Assembly: GCA_030549495.1 (NCBI GenBank)
Contig: JAUIRK010000734.1
Coordinates: forward strand, 465,670-529,669
Source: Nectonema munidae
Lineage: Eukaryota; Nematomorpha; Nectonematoida; Nectonematidae
Reading direction: 5' to 3'
Length of the DNA: 64,000 bases
The position numbers were made by a program, and so were the translations under genes. The notes beneath the pieces were generated by a model. It was not told where the DNA came from, did not search any database, and was given only the letters and a program-made list of their open reading frames with translations. Positions within the stretch are counted from its first letter, which is position 1, and each line of letters opens with the position of its first letter. Below, piece after piece: positions 30,998 through 43,295 of the stretch.

Positions 30998-32185
30998 ATG
31001 GAAATTATAAAAACGAAAAAAGGAGGAAAAAAATTATTGCGTGATGGTTATGCCTATATTCTTGATAAAAGAAAAGACAGTGTATCATACTGGTGTTGCG
31101 AACTTAAAGGAAAATGTGGTGGGAGATTAAAAACAGAAGACAATATTGTTCAAGGAAAAGCTAGTTATCATTCACACCCGCCTGATCCCGCACGCAACTT
31201 GTCATTAAAAACTGTCAATAAAATTAAAGAAAAAGCAAAAGATTCGGAGGAAGCTACATCAACTATCATACAAAACTGTACTAGCGATTATCCTCCTAGT
31301 GCTACAGGTGCTCTTCCTAAAAAAAGACTTTGGCAAAAATGGTGCGCAGACAACGTATGGTACCAGATGGAAATGTTTTGAATGATTATTATCTACGAAA
31401 AAACAATTAGAAGGGAAAATTTTGTCATTCATGAAAGTGACAATCTACTAATTCTAGCAACGCACCAAAACTTAGAACTTTTAGTTCTAAAATCTCAGTG
31501 GGCATGTGATGAAACTTTTAATTCTGCACCATTAGGTTACCAATTACATACCTTGCATGTTTTACTTGAGGAGTTACATACAGTTCCTGTGGTATATTGT
31601 GTCGCAAAGAATAAAAATCAAGATAGTTATGATAAAATTTTGAAAACACTCAAACAAGTGATACCAGATCTTAATCCGTTTTCGATCACTATTGATTATG
31701 AAAGAGCTGTTCTTAATAGCATCACAACATCTTTTCCCAAGACAAACATTTATGGATGTTTTTTCCATTTTGAGCAGTGCTTGTGGAGGGAAATAGAGCG
31801 GTGGGGACTACAAACTTGGTATAATATTTCCGAAAATGCACTTATTGTCAAACCCCTTCAAACGTTGGCATTTGTGCCAGTTGATGATGTTATTAACACT
31901 TTCCCAGAATTTCTCACAACGTTGGATGATAAAACTGATGAAATTCTGTCAGGATTTCTCAGCTACTTTGAAACAACATGGATTAGTGTTGTTCAGCATG
32001 GCAAACAAAGAAAGCCATTATTTGAAATAAAAATCAGGAACACTTTTGAAAGAACCGTACAAGGACTTCCACGGACAACAAAGTCTCAAAAAGGATGGCA
32101 CAGAGCATTTGAACAAAGAATTGCCGTAACTCATCCTTCTGTTTGTCGGTTAGTGTCAAAGCTAAGAAAAAAGCAGTCAGACTGA
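30998..32185 (+). pseudogene. MULE transposase with FLYWCH zinc finger
   Basis: The protein begins MEIIKTKKGGKKLLRDGYAY at 30998, a FLYWCH domain whose zinc ligands are visible (WCCELKGKC, then HSHPP). The DDE part is open at 31382-32185 (267 residues): QWACDETFNSAPLGYQ holds the first catalytic aspartate, ITIDYERAVLNSI the second, and GCFFHFEQCLWREIERWGL the conserved C/H and glutamate area. Between the blocks (31340-31430) the expected PDGNVLNDYYLRK sequence lies in a third frame, so at least two frame changes occur there. Otherwise the copy is well preserved and fairly young. The C-terminus ends at 32185, about 415 bases before the right inverted repeat. Confidence 0.8.
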
Positions 32186-32487
32186 ATAATTGAGATGGTC
32201 AATTCAGGAGTTGAATTAAGACCTCAAAAGAAAAAGTATCACATTTTGAATACACCATCATAGAAAAATATGATATGAATAAAAAATTAGAATTTTTAAA
32301 AGTAATTGCTCGCATTCTTTGATATTCTGTATCTATTTATTTATAAATGCTTTGTTATAATAAACTTTATCTGCTTAATCTTTGTTCCTTAAAAAAATTA
32401 TTTTCACCAATAAATGACTTCTTTATAATTGTGAGTTTTTTGAATATACATAAAGTAATATATGTTTGCATATAATTACTATTTTTT

Positions 32488-32564
32488 AAGACAGGAAAAA
32501 ATGGAGAGAGCGGATCTCAGCCACCGACCCCCAACTTGGGGACAAGGTGTAGTCAAAGAAGAAG
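32488..32564 (+). mobile_element. 77-bp 3' tail of an RTE LINE, with target duplication
   Basis: ACTATTTTTT occurs at 32478-32487 and again at 32565-32574. The 77 bases between encode the last residues of the RTE family (AAAATGGAGAGAGCGG, then CCCCCAACTTGGGGACAAGG). This matches 62668-62720 of the LINE below, and ends AAAGAAGAAG. It is an extremely 5'-truncated insertion into the MULE. Confidence 0.7.
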
Positions 32565-32726
32565 ACTATTTTTTGATCTAAAGTCATTTAGTAAAATCTC
32601 GGTCAGCCAAATGTCCGTTCGGTCAATTGTCTGTTCTGTCAAATGTCTGTTCGGCCAAATATACGTTGGCTAAATGTCCATTGGGTCAGATGTCTGTCGG
32701 CAAAATGTCCGGGTACCATTTCTATG

Positions 32727-33240
32727 ATTTCTCTCCGTGAATTTTTCTTTGTGTGTAGTGAAGAAGTGATATAAAATTATTCGGAGGCAAATTAACCCCT
32801 GTAATATTGGAGATTGAATGACATACTATGATAGTTTAAATTTAAGACTAGTTTAGAATGATTTATTTTTTTATTCTATCCACTTTTTGTGTTTTATATT
32901 TCGCCACAAATAAAAAAGAAATCAGTATACAAGTTACTTTAATTTAAAATTTGAAAAATTTCTTTACATTGCCTCCTTTGTTGTTATTAAACAGTAAAAA
33001 CTGGGCATCAAAACTTCAGGTGTATTTTAAAAATTCATTATTTACAAATGTTGAAGTTACTCAAAGGCACATAACAACAAAAGAGGTTGATGATATATAA
33101 CTTACAATTCTCTAAAATGTTGAGTACTAATCATGAAAACTGATTAAAAATTTTTCTTTAAATGGTTTCTAGGAACATATGGAACTAGAGAAGAAAATTT
33201 TGAATATATAATCCTACTCACATTCGTGCAAATGCAAAGA
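32727..33240. other. Gene-free AT-rich DNA
   Basis: No supported gene or repeat. It may include the decayed 3' end of piggyBac copy 4. Confidence 0.35.
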
Positions 33241-34920
33241 TTTCAAGTGTTTTTTTTTGAAAATGTCCGAAACGTATCGTTTGTTATAATTCAATGGACC
33301 TAGAATAGAAAATTTCCCATTTTTGGTTCATTCACATAATTTATGATCAATAAAAATACTATCAACGCATATTCCAATAACTTGAGGTAAAATAGCCTTT
33401 TCTACTAACCTTTTAACAATTTATACTCCACTAAAATAATCTTTATTTTCTAATCTACTTACATATATTTCAGGGACCATAACATAAAAATGTCTTGAAT
33501 TATTTAAATGGTAATACCTCATTTCCCCAGGTTACTAGGTTCAAAAATTTTAATAGGGCACCCACCCCTGAATCCAATCAGCTGTTCATCAACCTTAACG
33601 TAATCTGAATATGAAAAAAACAAAATAAATATTCTACCAATCTTCTTCTTTATTAGCCCATTTTTATACAGGATCGCTGTTTGAAATGAGTATTTTCCAT
33701 TTAATTCTTTCTAATGCCATTTGCAGTCATCTATCATCTTACCGTCAGCTATTATGCAGTCGTTCCATCTCAGCTTCGGTCTTTTTCTTTTGGCGTCCAC
33801 TTGCTGATTCACTATCTTCACCTTTTCTAAAAACATGGCCAAACCATTTTAGGCGTTCTTCTTGCATCCTTTGGCTCATGCTCAATACCTTCACCGTCTT
33901 TCTTATGACTTCATTCTTTATTCGGCTTTTTCTGCTCACTCCACTCATCCACCTTAGCATTTTCATTTCAGCAACATCTCGTTTCTTTTCTTTACTGCAA
34001 AAGTTTCCAAGCCATACACCATTGCAGGTCTAACCATCGTTTTATAAACTTTTCTTTTTAGCTTTATCAGCATTTTTCTGTCACAGATTACTCCCGACAC
34101 ATCACGTTAATTTTTCCAACCTGATTGAATTCTTATTTCAACATCTTCTTTGCCTTCTCCATCATGGTTGAGACAAGATGTTTGAAACTTTTCCTTCTTT
34201 TTATCAACTGCCCTTCCAGATTTATACTTCTGTCATTTTTTGCTATTTCTTCATCCACATTCTTTCCATTCTTACTCTACGAAAATAAATATTCTACCAA
34301 TCAAAATACTAAAAATAATTTCTAAAGATGACATAAAAATGATTGAGCAAACGCACAGTTTTGATCCTATCCACTTTTCTAGTTCTTTCATATAAATTGT
34401 AAACTTGCAAAAATCTTATAATAAACTTTAGATCATTTCTTCTCATTACAGCTTTCAAAAAATGACCTCTGTGACTTTTATAAAGATCATCAAGGGGATA
34501 ACATTGATCTCCTTAAATTCCAAGGATGTACAATGTAGAAATATAACCAAGAAGTTTTTCAACGCGAGTTCTTTTGAAACATCTTTTTTTTGTTCATTGT
34601 ACTTTATAAGAGTCTTTTTAGTTAAATTGAAAATTTCCAAAAGGAAAACAGAAGGCAGAAACAAATTCCATACAGATAATGCATCTGTTTTGCCTTTGGC
34701 ATTTTCTTTAGGACCAGAAGGAATTTCAGACATGTTACGCAAAATTGATACTTCTTGGCCTTCCCCTTGTTCTCGGAGCATCAAAAGTATGAGTTTCATC
34801 AGGAGCTTTTATTTCAATTTCACTAATATCATTTCTTTGATAGGTAGAATAAGAAGTTGGGTTTAGTGATGACAAAGTCATATTTTCTCCACTTCAATCT
34901 TGAATAGAATCAGAACTATT
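33240..34920 (-). pseudogene. piggyBac transposase remnant, copy 4
   Basis: From the N-terminal side (34920 downwards): IKAPDETHTFDAPRTRGRPR matches the APDGTHFFWEPREICGRR area of copy 2. FFESCNEKK near 34450 matches its PFLKAAISRD. After the LINE insertion, VDEQLIGFRGGCPIKIFEPS near 33590-33530 holds the first catalytic aspartate, and VKRLVEKAILPQVIGICVDS near 33400 the second. Frames change repeatedly and stops are frequent. The third aspartate and zinc ribbon are missing from the visible part. Confidence 0.65.
33643..34281 (-). mobile_element. 5'-truncated RTE LINE inside piggyBac copy 4
   Basis: A 639-bp insertion bounded by a 21-base direct repeat (AAAATAAATATTCTACCAAT plus C) at 33622-33642 and 34282-34302. 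The - strand encodes the reverse transcriptase C-terminus (33745-33966): MLRWMSGVSRKSRIKNEVIR, then QRMQEERLKWFGHVFR. The 3' end lies at the low-coordinate side and finishes AATAAAGAAGAAG, like the 77-bp copy in the MULE. The long duplication and A-rich tail are typical of target-primed insertion. Confidence 0.85.
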
Positions 34921-35584
34921 CGTTTTGCGAAATAAATAAGGGCTTTTTGTAAAAGAGCAGATAACAATACTTTCACAACTTATCAATTATAAACATATAA
35001 AATGAAGAAGTAAAAGAACATGTGAGAACAAATATAGAATATAAGAGGAATCAAATAACACAATGTGGAATCGTCCAAGTTGAGATACACATGACATCAT
35101 ATGTGTGAAATCTTAGAATCTGATAATGAAGAGCGTATACATAACAATCTAATAATATCAAATTATTCTAATTCATCGTATATAGCTCTGGAGTATATGT
35201 TTATAACTTTATAAAAATATAGATTATTTCCCTTCATATGCCTTAGGCTTCAATATATACGTGTAACTTTAATTTCCAGAAAGTGGTGATTAGAAAATAA
35301 ATTTTAAGTTTTAAGATGAGGTTAAGTAAATTTTTGATTATTTTTAGATGGCGTTAACAAAAAATCATTTTTTCCGAAAATGCTCACGTTTTTCATCACT
35401 CGAAAGTGTCTCATTAATTATTTTAATGAAGAAATAAACTTTTTTGATTGTATTGAACCTTAACATTTTAAATAAATAGAAATTATCAAAATGGCCTCTA
35501 GCGGCCATACGAGCAAATTTCCTATATTCTGTTACGACTTATCCAGATACAAAGGAAAGTTCTTCTCAATCGTCAACAGAATTA

Positions 35585-36000
35585 ATGATGAACTGTCCAT
35601 CAAAATTGAAGAATGAGGCGATCCAAAGAAGTGAAGCAGATGCAAAGTGTGCAAAACTATCAAACGGTAGTCAGCCAAGAACTTCCAATATATTCGTAAT
35701 GAAAACCATGAACACGTTTTTGAGCTCTGGCAGCAAAGAAGAGAGTTTTCTTCATATAAATAAAAAGGTACAACTGATGCTAGACCGTTACCACAAAGAA
35801 AAGGGAATTGCTCCAGACGATAATCCTTTGCAATAATGGAAGGATAAGCAAGAAAAACACAGTAAACTGGCAAATATTGCAAGAACTTATCTAGCTTGTC
35901 CTTCAAGCAGCATTCCAAGCTAACAATTATTTTCAGTGGAGCTGGAACTCTATATGATGAGAAGGAAGGCTCTTAATTGCGGCCAAAATCCTGTTCCTAA
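35585..36000 (+). pseudogene. hAT transposase tail (ZBED1/Ac-like)
   Basis: After an open piece (35585-35836), the frame reads past a stop into KHSKLANIARTYLACPSSSIP and then QLFSVELELYMMRRKAL. This matches the hAT C-terminal dimerisation region of ZBED1-like transposases (LA..AR.YL..P.SS.PSE.LFS). The glutamate of the PSE motif is replaced by a stop. Upstream transposase parts are not recognisable. It is a different hAT branch from the pieces at 6334, 49400 and 63180. Confidence 0.7.
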
Positions 36001-36019
36001 AGTTCACTTTGAATATTAT

Positions 36020-38498
36020 TAATTTCAACATTTAACTTGATATAAATAAACAATAAATCAAATAACTTTGCAAAGGGCGGAGGATGGGGAGAACAGTGGG
36101 ATGGGTCATCGTCCCTCACCGTGGAAACACATTCTGCGTATAACCCAGCTCTAACTGCAACCTGAATAACTAACTAATCAAGAAAGTCATGCACAGAGTG
36201 CCGCTAAATCGCGCTAGAAATATGTTAGAAGATATCTCATTTCAGTGTTTCTATAATAACCGCAATTGCGCTTGTTACAAATCTCACAACCACAAGTGCC
36301 GTTGTACATAATTTGACAACCGCAACCGCGGTTATGAAAAACTGACCTCTTGATCCCTCACTAATCAAAAGTAAATAGATCTGTTTATTTAAATTAAAAA
36401 TAGATTTGTATTAAATCTATTGAAATCTTTTAGTACGTAATTAATAATTAAAATTTGGAAAAAAAAGACCGATCCAAATTTTTTTAATATTTTTAATCAA
36501 ATTGAAAAAATCGAAAAATTTGTCAAGCCGAAAATTTTATGCATCAAATTAGGAATTTTTTACATCAAATTGTAGAGAAAAGGTTGCACAAAAAATAAAT
36601 GAGGAATGTTTTTATTTTAGGGCTCTAATTTTTGGCAAAATTCGATCAAAATCTTCATGGGGTAAAATTGACGTCATTTTTAACACCAAAAAGTAAAAAT
36701 TAAAAAAACATTACAAAACTGAATAAATATCAAAAATTTTAAAAATTACAATAAAATATTACGAATTTTATTCTATATCCTTTCATAAAAATATTGAAAA
36801 AAAATATATTAAATTTTAAAATTTGAAAAAAAATGTTATACTTTTATATATATTAAGCCATAAAGAAGAGAAAGATTTTAAATAAAATATAGATAGGGAG
36901 TAAAATAAAATTTTGCCATACATTAACAAATCATGCTAGGCACAAACGTAAGGAGCACTTAACAATAATTCAATAACAGTGATAAGAATTTAAAATTAAA
37001 GATGGTGACATGTCGTTATCTTCACTCTTGACTAGACGAAAAAAGAAGGGAGAATTGTTTTAATGAAATATGTGAAGTGTCTTTTTGTGCAATCTTTAGT
37101 TTTTCTTTTATTTCAATATTGCTTTTGGTAATTCTCCGTTATTCTTCAAATATTTTTCCCTTCTAAAAAGTAAAATAAAATTAAGGAATAAAAATGTGAT
37201 TTCTAGGTTTAACCTAAAAGTTATAAAAATCTGCATTTCTACATATTATTTGATTTCTGATATCGCAATATCTTCATCCATGAAATGGAACAGGTGATAA
37301 TAATCATCGCTGTTAACACTTTTTCACTTATTTAAAGTTTTAATTCATTCTGTACAACTCAACAAGTTCAGAAAATACATAAAAGAATTTACACTTTATA
37401 TTAATTAAAGAGAAGGCCGAAAGCAAGTACATAAACATTCAATTCATCCTTAATTTGAGAAGAAAGATAAGAAGTGTTTCAACAAGTGAAATAAATATAA
37501 GGAATATAAATACAATGAATATTAAAACATTCATTCGATCAACACTTGGATGTTACAGTTACACAATGGAAATCGAAGAAATTATGCGGTTCATCATGTA
37601 TTTGCTGCTTGTAATTATAAAACATGCGCATCACAAGTTTACGTAGAAGCCTTGCGATAGAAATGGATATGGAGCAAAGATGACATATGGAAAAATGGCA
37701 TTCCGACATTGTCTAGCATAATGAATTTTTAAAAGGTGGACTGATTCTGGTTATTTAGGAATCACCTGAATCAAGGTTATTTGATGTAAGTATTGAAGAA
37801 ATCTGGGATGATAGATGACCCATCATCTGCCGATAATATGCAATATAGTTGGGATTAGGGTCCTGCGCAGGGCGGACCAACATTCGCGATCTTGCGAGAT
37901 TAACAAATGTTAAGCCCTACATTCAACAACATGTCGGTGTTGGGTGGGTGGTGCGGGTTGCTCCACAACGGCGAATTTTCAGAATCCGTACCGATAGATG
38001 ACCTTTGAATTGAGAAAGGTGATAGGATTATTCTTATAGCATATCACAATGTTTATATCACAAATAGAATAGTTCTATGACTTACTACACCATTTTCAAG
38101 TACTACTGTAATTACTTATGAGTTCAAGATACGTGCAAACAAATCAGTTTTTGGAGGAATTTTTCTTCCCATTTTTATTTGAATTTAAAATACTTTGCTT
38201 ATAACAGCAAAATACAGGCGTAAAAGCATTAAAAGCTTTGGTGCACTACTTTATTTTTTAATTAGAACCATAAGAAAACAAAAAATATCGACAATGAGTA
38301 GGGAAAATACTTGTGTGTTCTTTTATAAATGGAATGCTTAAGTTCTCTGGAAATCGGTTTGATATGCATGAAGTTGCACAGGCCACCTCTAGTGCATTCT
38401 CTAAAGCAAATGTTAAATAGTTAGTTTCAAAAACAGTGCCAGGAATCCAGCAGGACCAACTTCCAGTTAAATATATTGGTTATAAGCTCACTCTAGAC
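36020..38498. other. Gene-poor stretch with two GC-rich patches
   Basis: No gene is supported. Two patches stand out from the AT-rich background: 36070-36170 (AAAGGGCGGAGGATGGGG, CACCGTGGAAACAC) and 37850-37990 (GGGTCCTGCGCAGGGCGG, GGGTGGGTGGTGCGGG). They could be LINE or SINE tails, but I cannot assign a family. A CAACCGCAACCGCGGTTA near-palindrome lies at about 36320. The 63-residue frame at 37455-37646 shows nothing recognisable. Confidence 0.35.
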
Positions 38499-38580
38499 CA
38501 GCGTTTCATAAAGGGTGTGGGTGAGGCCCGCCTATGAAATTCTTTAATGGGACTCATAAATTTTTCATACTTAAAACTAT
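38499..38580 (+). repeat. hAT (Charlie-like) terminus
   Basis: CAGCGTTTCATAAAGGGTGT at 38499, followed by GGGTGAGGCCCGCC, resembles the start of Charlie-type hAT elements (CAGTGTTTCTCAA..GGTGGG). The rest of the element is not evident. Confidence 0.4.
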
Positions 38581-41500
38581 TGAAGCAAAAAGTGTTGGAG
38601 ATAGTATGACAGAGAGAGGAATGGAGATTTTTACTTGTTTATTCTTTTTAAATAGAATACAAACTTCATTTAGATATGCATTTTTTTAAAGTTTATATTA
38701 AGTTTTTGTTGTTTATTTTTTTATGAAAGAATCAAGAATGTTGTTAAATAGATGAATAGAAAAGTTTGAGAAAAACTACGCTACTCTTTCCACGAAGAAC
38801 CCTCTTCTATCGAAAGGAAAAATACAAAACCTTTTATGTCAAAGAATTATAAAAAATACTAAGCTATAATAAGCAGATTAATCAGACTATATCCAATGTA
38901 GATCACGAGGTTTGTATCGAAGAGCAGGCGATTCATATTTTTGTAAAGTGGACAATTTTGAACTCGGGGCGTTAAATATACGTAGTCCAGGAGTCAATGT
39001 CTGCTAATGGAGCGATAGGGTTTTTTGCAGCCATTGACATAGTAAAGTATGCCGATGATTATAATTTTTAGGCGGATGGCTTTTCATCATTCTTGGCCAT
39101 TTTGTTATAAACCCTTTTAGAAGAGAACTGCAAAGTCAATGAACGTTATCGAAATGTAAAAAATAAGTGTATTACATGACAGTTTTGAAAGAGAAGGGAA
39201 TTTTTAAAACATTCATTTTATATCCAAAGAAGGGCGTGGAGTCGGAGTCAGAATCGGAATCGTAAAAGGCATTCGACCGACTCCGACTTTAAAAATTTTT
39301 ATATTCGTAATTTCGTCCAACGCTCCAAAATCCCAACATAAAAATGCTCATCATTTTGGTCTAAAGTCGCCTCTTTGCAACAACTCATAGAAAAAGGCTG
39401 AAAAAATCAATAAAATTAAAAAAGAACTTTTTTTATTACACAATAAAGGAATAAAGCTGAGTTAATAAGTAAAAAAGTTTTTGGCAACAAATTTTGAAAA
39501 AAGTAATTTATGATAAATGAAGATTTTAAATGCTGTTGTCTTGGCTAAGACAAAAAGGTTGTAGACAATAACTTGAAAATCTTTTGCAGAGAATGTAAGA
39601 AAGATACTAAACACACAATCAATAAAGCATAATTATGTTGAAGAAAATTAAGCAAAGATTTTGCGTTGCAAAATAAAGCAGAAGCGTGTAAGATTCAGGA
39701 CATCTTTCAATCACTATTTAAAATCGACCTTGAAATATGGCACATTTCATCAAACTTTTAACCTTGAAAACTAAGTAGTGAGCCAGTAATTTATGACTGA
39801 TTTTTCTAAAGCAATTTTACATCATTTGAAGTTGGGGACTTGAAATATTTGAAACAGAAAAGTTGATGTTGCAAATTATGAATTTTTAAAGCCAAAGTCG
39901 AATAATTATAAATAGGTGAAGCAATCAGTATTAAAAAAATGATACATAAATGGATTTGGAGTCTCAAAATTATGACCAGTTGGAATTGAACTCACAAAAT
40001 TACATTACAATGAATTTACATTTGAAACAATGGATAGAGAGATAAATAAGTAATTTTGCCAACGCAGCGAAAATGTGATTAAAACAAAATACTGGTAATT
40101 CTAACAGTTGTGCAAATTGAAAATATAAAATTAGGCAAGATATATTTTTATGGTGTATATGAAGAATTCGAGAAATTGAATGGTGACAAATAAGACGATA
40201 TTTAAAGTGCAACAAAAGTTTTGTTTTCACTCACAATTCTAGAGGAGACTTGCCATCGTTGAGAAACAGTATCATGTGTTCTTTGTAAGATAACCAAATC
40301 AAAAAAGAATGGTGCAAAGAGCACTTTGATTTTAGAAAACATTAGGATGAGGGAGATCACGTTCTAATACAGGCTGGGAAGCACATTGTCAGCGACTTAA
40401 AATCTTTAACTCTCACTATAACATTTATATAGACAAAGGGTTCGAATCTAATACTTTTGTCTGGTTTGATAGAAAACGTATCTCTAAAATGTGAAAAAAC
40501 TTTGCTAACTCTGAATACCGGATCTATGTATTTTGACAAGTCTTTTTAGAAACCTTCTGACCTACCAGCAAGTTGCACTTGAAGAGTAAAAATAGGAAAA
40601 TTAAAAGCTTCTTTATGAATGAAATGTATATTATATTTTGCTGGCCAAAATTGTTCGGACAAGGGCTTCTCTGGGTTACGTGTAAAAAGAGATATGCGAA
40701 TGCAAGCTGGGATAAAGTCTATTGAAGAAAAATTCGAATCTTATGATAAAACGGGCAACATATCCTTCTCTAAAAAAGAATTTAAATGGTAAAAAATTTC
40801 TTCAGAATGTTAGAGATTTGAAAAGTGACGAAGAAGAAACCTTGAGAGAGATAAGCAGCCAGCATTTTGATAGCATTGATGACATTATAAAGGTGTTAGA
40901 TGAATTGGGTACAACAAGGCTATTTTTATACATTTCTTCAAAAAAACAATCCATCTGATCTCAACGTAGAAAAATGTGGGTGCAAAAAGATAGAAGATGA
41001 AAAAACATAGACCCAAATACATTGCCAACCTGATGAAATGTCGATGTGTCACAAGATTGCCATGCTGAAGAAGCACTTCTACTACTGAAAGGCAAAAATT
41101 AGCAATGGGTATAGAGCCATCACACGAGTAAAACAAATGACCCATCACCCACTTTACATAATGTGCAAAGAAAACCCATAGCCTAAACAGTAACCTAACA
41201 TTAGATTAACGCAAAAATTCCTTTTGATTAAGTTCAAAAAATTAAAATTTCGAATATAATTCAGATACTAATTGAAGTGCTAAGCCCATAAGTTTTGATA
41301 TTGATGTAATTTGGTAGAATTTTTTTTTATGATTTTTAATAAATTGTATAAAATAAACAGTAAAATATCATAATTGAATAAAATAATTGTGATTACCATT
41401 TAAAAATAGTTGGGGAGTTTATATTCACTACAAAAAATAATAATAATATTTCTCAAACCTACCAGTGTTTGACGATGAGAGATAACTCGATTGATAATAA

Positions 41501-41780
41501 AAAGGACCTGGTTAAAATATATATTATTGTTGCAAATTGACAGGATCAATTTTGTCGACTTGGCCCAGAGTTTATTGCTGCCTCCCCCCCCCCCCGCCCC
41601 AAAGAATTAGCCAATGTAGAATAGGAGTGGGGTGAAAGTCTGGCCAGCCAAAAAACGGCTATGGTCGCCGAACTTGCAAAAGGAGGAATTGTTGTTGGAT
41701 TTTCATCTTTGGAGTGTAGATGTCGTTCCAAAACACAAGAAGGCCTTGACTCTTGGAAAATTTGTTTTATTTAAATAAAT
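38581..41780. other. Long gene-poor stretch
   Basis: No convincing gene. At 39231-39300, AGGGCGTGGAGTCGGAGTC begins a GGAGTCGGAGTC-type hAT MITE fragment (compare 63010-63075). A + strand frame at 40722-40958 (LRDLKSDEEETLREISSQHF-like composition) is plausible coding text but shows no family. A C-rich run lies at 41583-41600. The rest is AT-rich. Confidence 0.4.
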
Positions 41781-41784
41781 TTGT

Positions 41785-42480
41785 TTGAAACTCTTTTGTT
41801 TAAAAATCAAAAACACTAACACACACCCAAAAATCCTAGACATTACGTTCAACCCCAAACTCACATACAACAGACACATACTCAACACCAAAGAATCAGT
41901 AAGTAAAAAGCTCAATATACTCAAAGTCCTATCAGGAACTTCCTGGCGCAAACATAAAGAAACCATAACACGTCCGATTCCAGAATATAGGGACACTCCA
42001 TCTCTCAAACAAACTTTTCCAAACTACAAATAACACAAAACACAGCTCTCCGATTGGCCACACAGACAATGAAACACACACTCTTAAACAACAACATTCT
42101 ATTCAACACATGTCAACACACACAGCACTGAACTCGCCATCAAATTATCCACACACAAGCGGTCACCAATTACCTCATATTCACTTTCAAGCTTACCAAT
42201 CCTTAACTCTACACCACATAAATCTGAAGAATCATTGCCAATCAACAGCAGACGTACTCTCGTCCAAATAAGATCAAACAATCCTCATTTCTCTTTGAAT
42301 ATTTACCAAAAAACAGCCCCAAAACACACACCTCGCCTCAGTGCCCTCTCTGCAAAACACACACAACAGAACACCTATTCTGCCCACACATAACTACACA
42401 TCTCAAACCACTCGATCTGTGGCTCAATCCACACGCAGTTACCAACCTCCTCTCAGAATGGAAAAACTAACTAGGTACCT
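41785..42480 (+). mobile_element. Jockey-like LINE 3' fragment
   Basis: Decayed end of a non-LTR reverse transcriptase: NTHPKILDITFNPKLTYNRH, then KKLNILKVLSGTSWRKHKET (41785-42033). After frame changes the zinc-knuckle-like C-terminus is TSPQCPLCKTHTTEHLF and LKPLDLWLNPHAVTNLL (about 42340-42460). The order and spacing fit the Jockey clade. The strand is markedly C- and A-rich compared with surrounding DNA. No poly(A) tail is seen, and a pogo-type MITE lies 25 bases downstream. Confidence 0.75.
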
Positions 42481-42505
42481 ATATACAAATTAAAAAAATC
42501 ATATA

Positions 42506-43295
42506 CAGTGAAACTTCGATATCTCAAACATGTGATATCTCGAAGTATCCGTTATCTCGAAGTTCTTTTATGGTACGAACTTTTTTCCCTATACATTACA
42601 TGTAAATAAGTTTGCATATCTCGAACTCTGATATCTTGAATAACCCGGATATCTCGAAACAAGCATCAAATTTACTATGTTTATCTCGAACTTTTTACAT
42701 ACGTAAATAATCATTTACAACAAAAGACCAAATAATAAAAAAAAATGTTCGCTAGCAATATTGCAGCAATACATCAGGGAAACTTTCCTTTCCACCTAAT
42801 GATTTCTTAGGGGGCAAAAACGCATTTTGCTCCTCTCCCCAATAAATTACAGTGTTTAAAATTTTATTTATGCAACAATTGTTGCCATATTTTTTCTTCA
42901 ATAAATTAAGTTTGTAATGAAAATCTTAATGAAAGTAATATGTCAACATCATCAAACCTGCTTAGGGAAGTGATGTAAAACTAGGCATACGATGTGTGAT
43001 GATCATCGATTTTCATAGTTTTTTATGCCTTCATCAAATCATCTACCATTTTTTGGACTTTCTGTCTCTTTGAGTCCGACTTACTGACGTTGATTTAAAA
43101 TAAAATGCACTTTAAAAAGATATCAGGATCTGTTTATTTTAGCAGAGTTACTTTAGATCTAACAAGTAGACAAAAAACATACCGATCGATACTTATTTTA
43201 CAAAAAATGGACTTGATAATATTTTTTCTTGATATTTTGGATATCTCGAAGTTTTTGTTTGGTCCCTTCAAATTCGAGATAACGAGGTTTTACTG
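42506..43295. mobile_element. Pogo/Tigger-type element, 790 bp, TA target site
   Basis: It begins CAGTGAAACTTCGATATCTC and ends with the complement of CAGTAAAACCTCGTTATCTC, flanked by TA at 42504-42505 and 43296-43297. Near the left end, TATCTCGAA-like words recur at least six times (about 42537-42690), with another near the right end; such subterminal repeats are typical of pogo-like elements. A decayed frame on the - strand around 42960-43110 might be transposase tail but is not certain. Probably non-autonomous or a deletion derivative. Confidence 0.85.

Larger units (their letters stand above)
30416..32716 (+). mobile_element. MULE DNA transposon with minisatellite-like ends
   Basis: A direct repeat CATTTCTATG at 30406-30415 and 32717-32726 gives a 9-10-bp target duplication, the size expected for Mutator-like elements. 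Terminal inverted repeats of about 120-150 bases (30416-30571 and 32600-32716) consist of many copies of a ~15-base GACATTTGGCCGAAC-like unit. The interior carries a FLYWCH plus MULE transposase on the + strand. It lies 61 bases from the TTAA end of piggyBac copy 2, and itself contains a 77-bp LINE tail (32488-32564). Confidence 0.85.
33240..35360 (-). mobile_element. piggyBac transposon, copy 4, old and interrupted
   Basis: The most decayed of the four copies, on the - strand. The distal coding part is 33240-33620 and the proximal part 34300-34920, separated by an RTE LINE insertion at 33643-34281 bounded by a 21-bp direct repeat. The shared word AGATGGCGTTAA lies at 35346-35357 on its 5' side, as in copy 2. 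Terminal TTAA sites were not identified with confidence. Confidence 0.65.

Noticed and set aside
33686-34033. 115-residue + strand frame
   Set aside because: Antisense to the RTE reverse-transcriptase C-terminus in 33643-34281.
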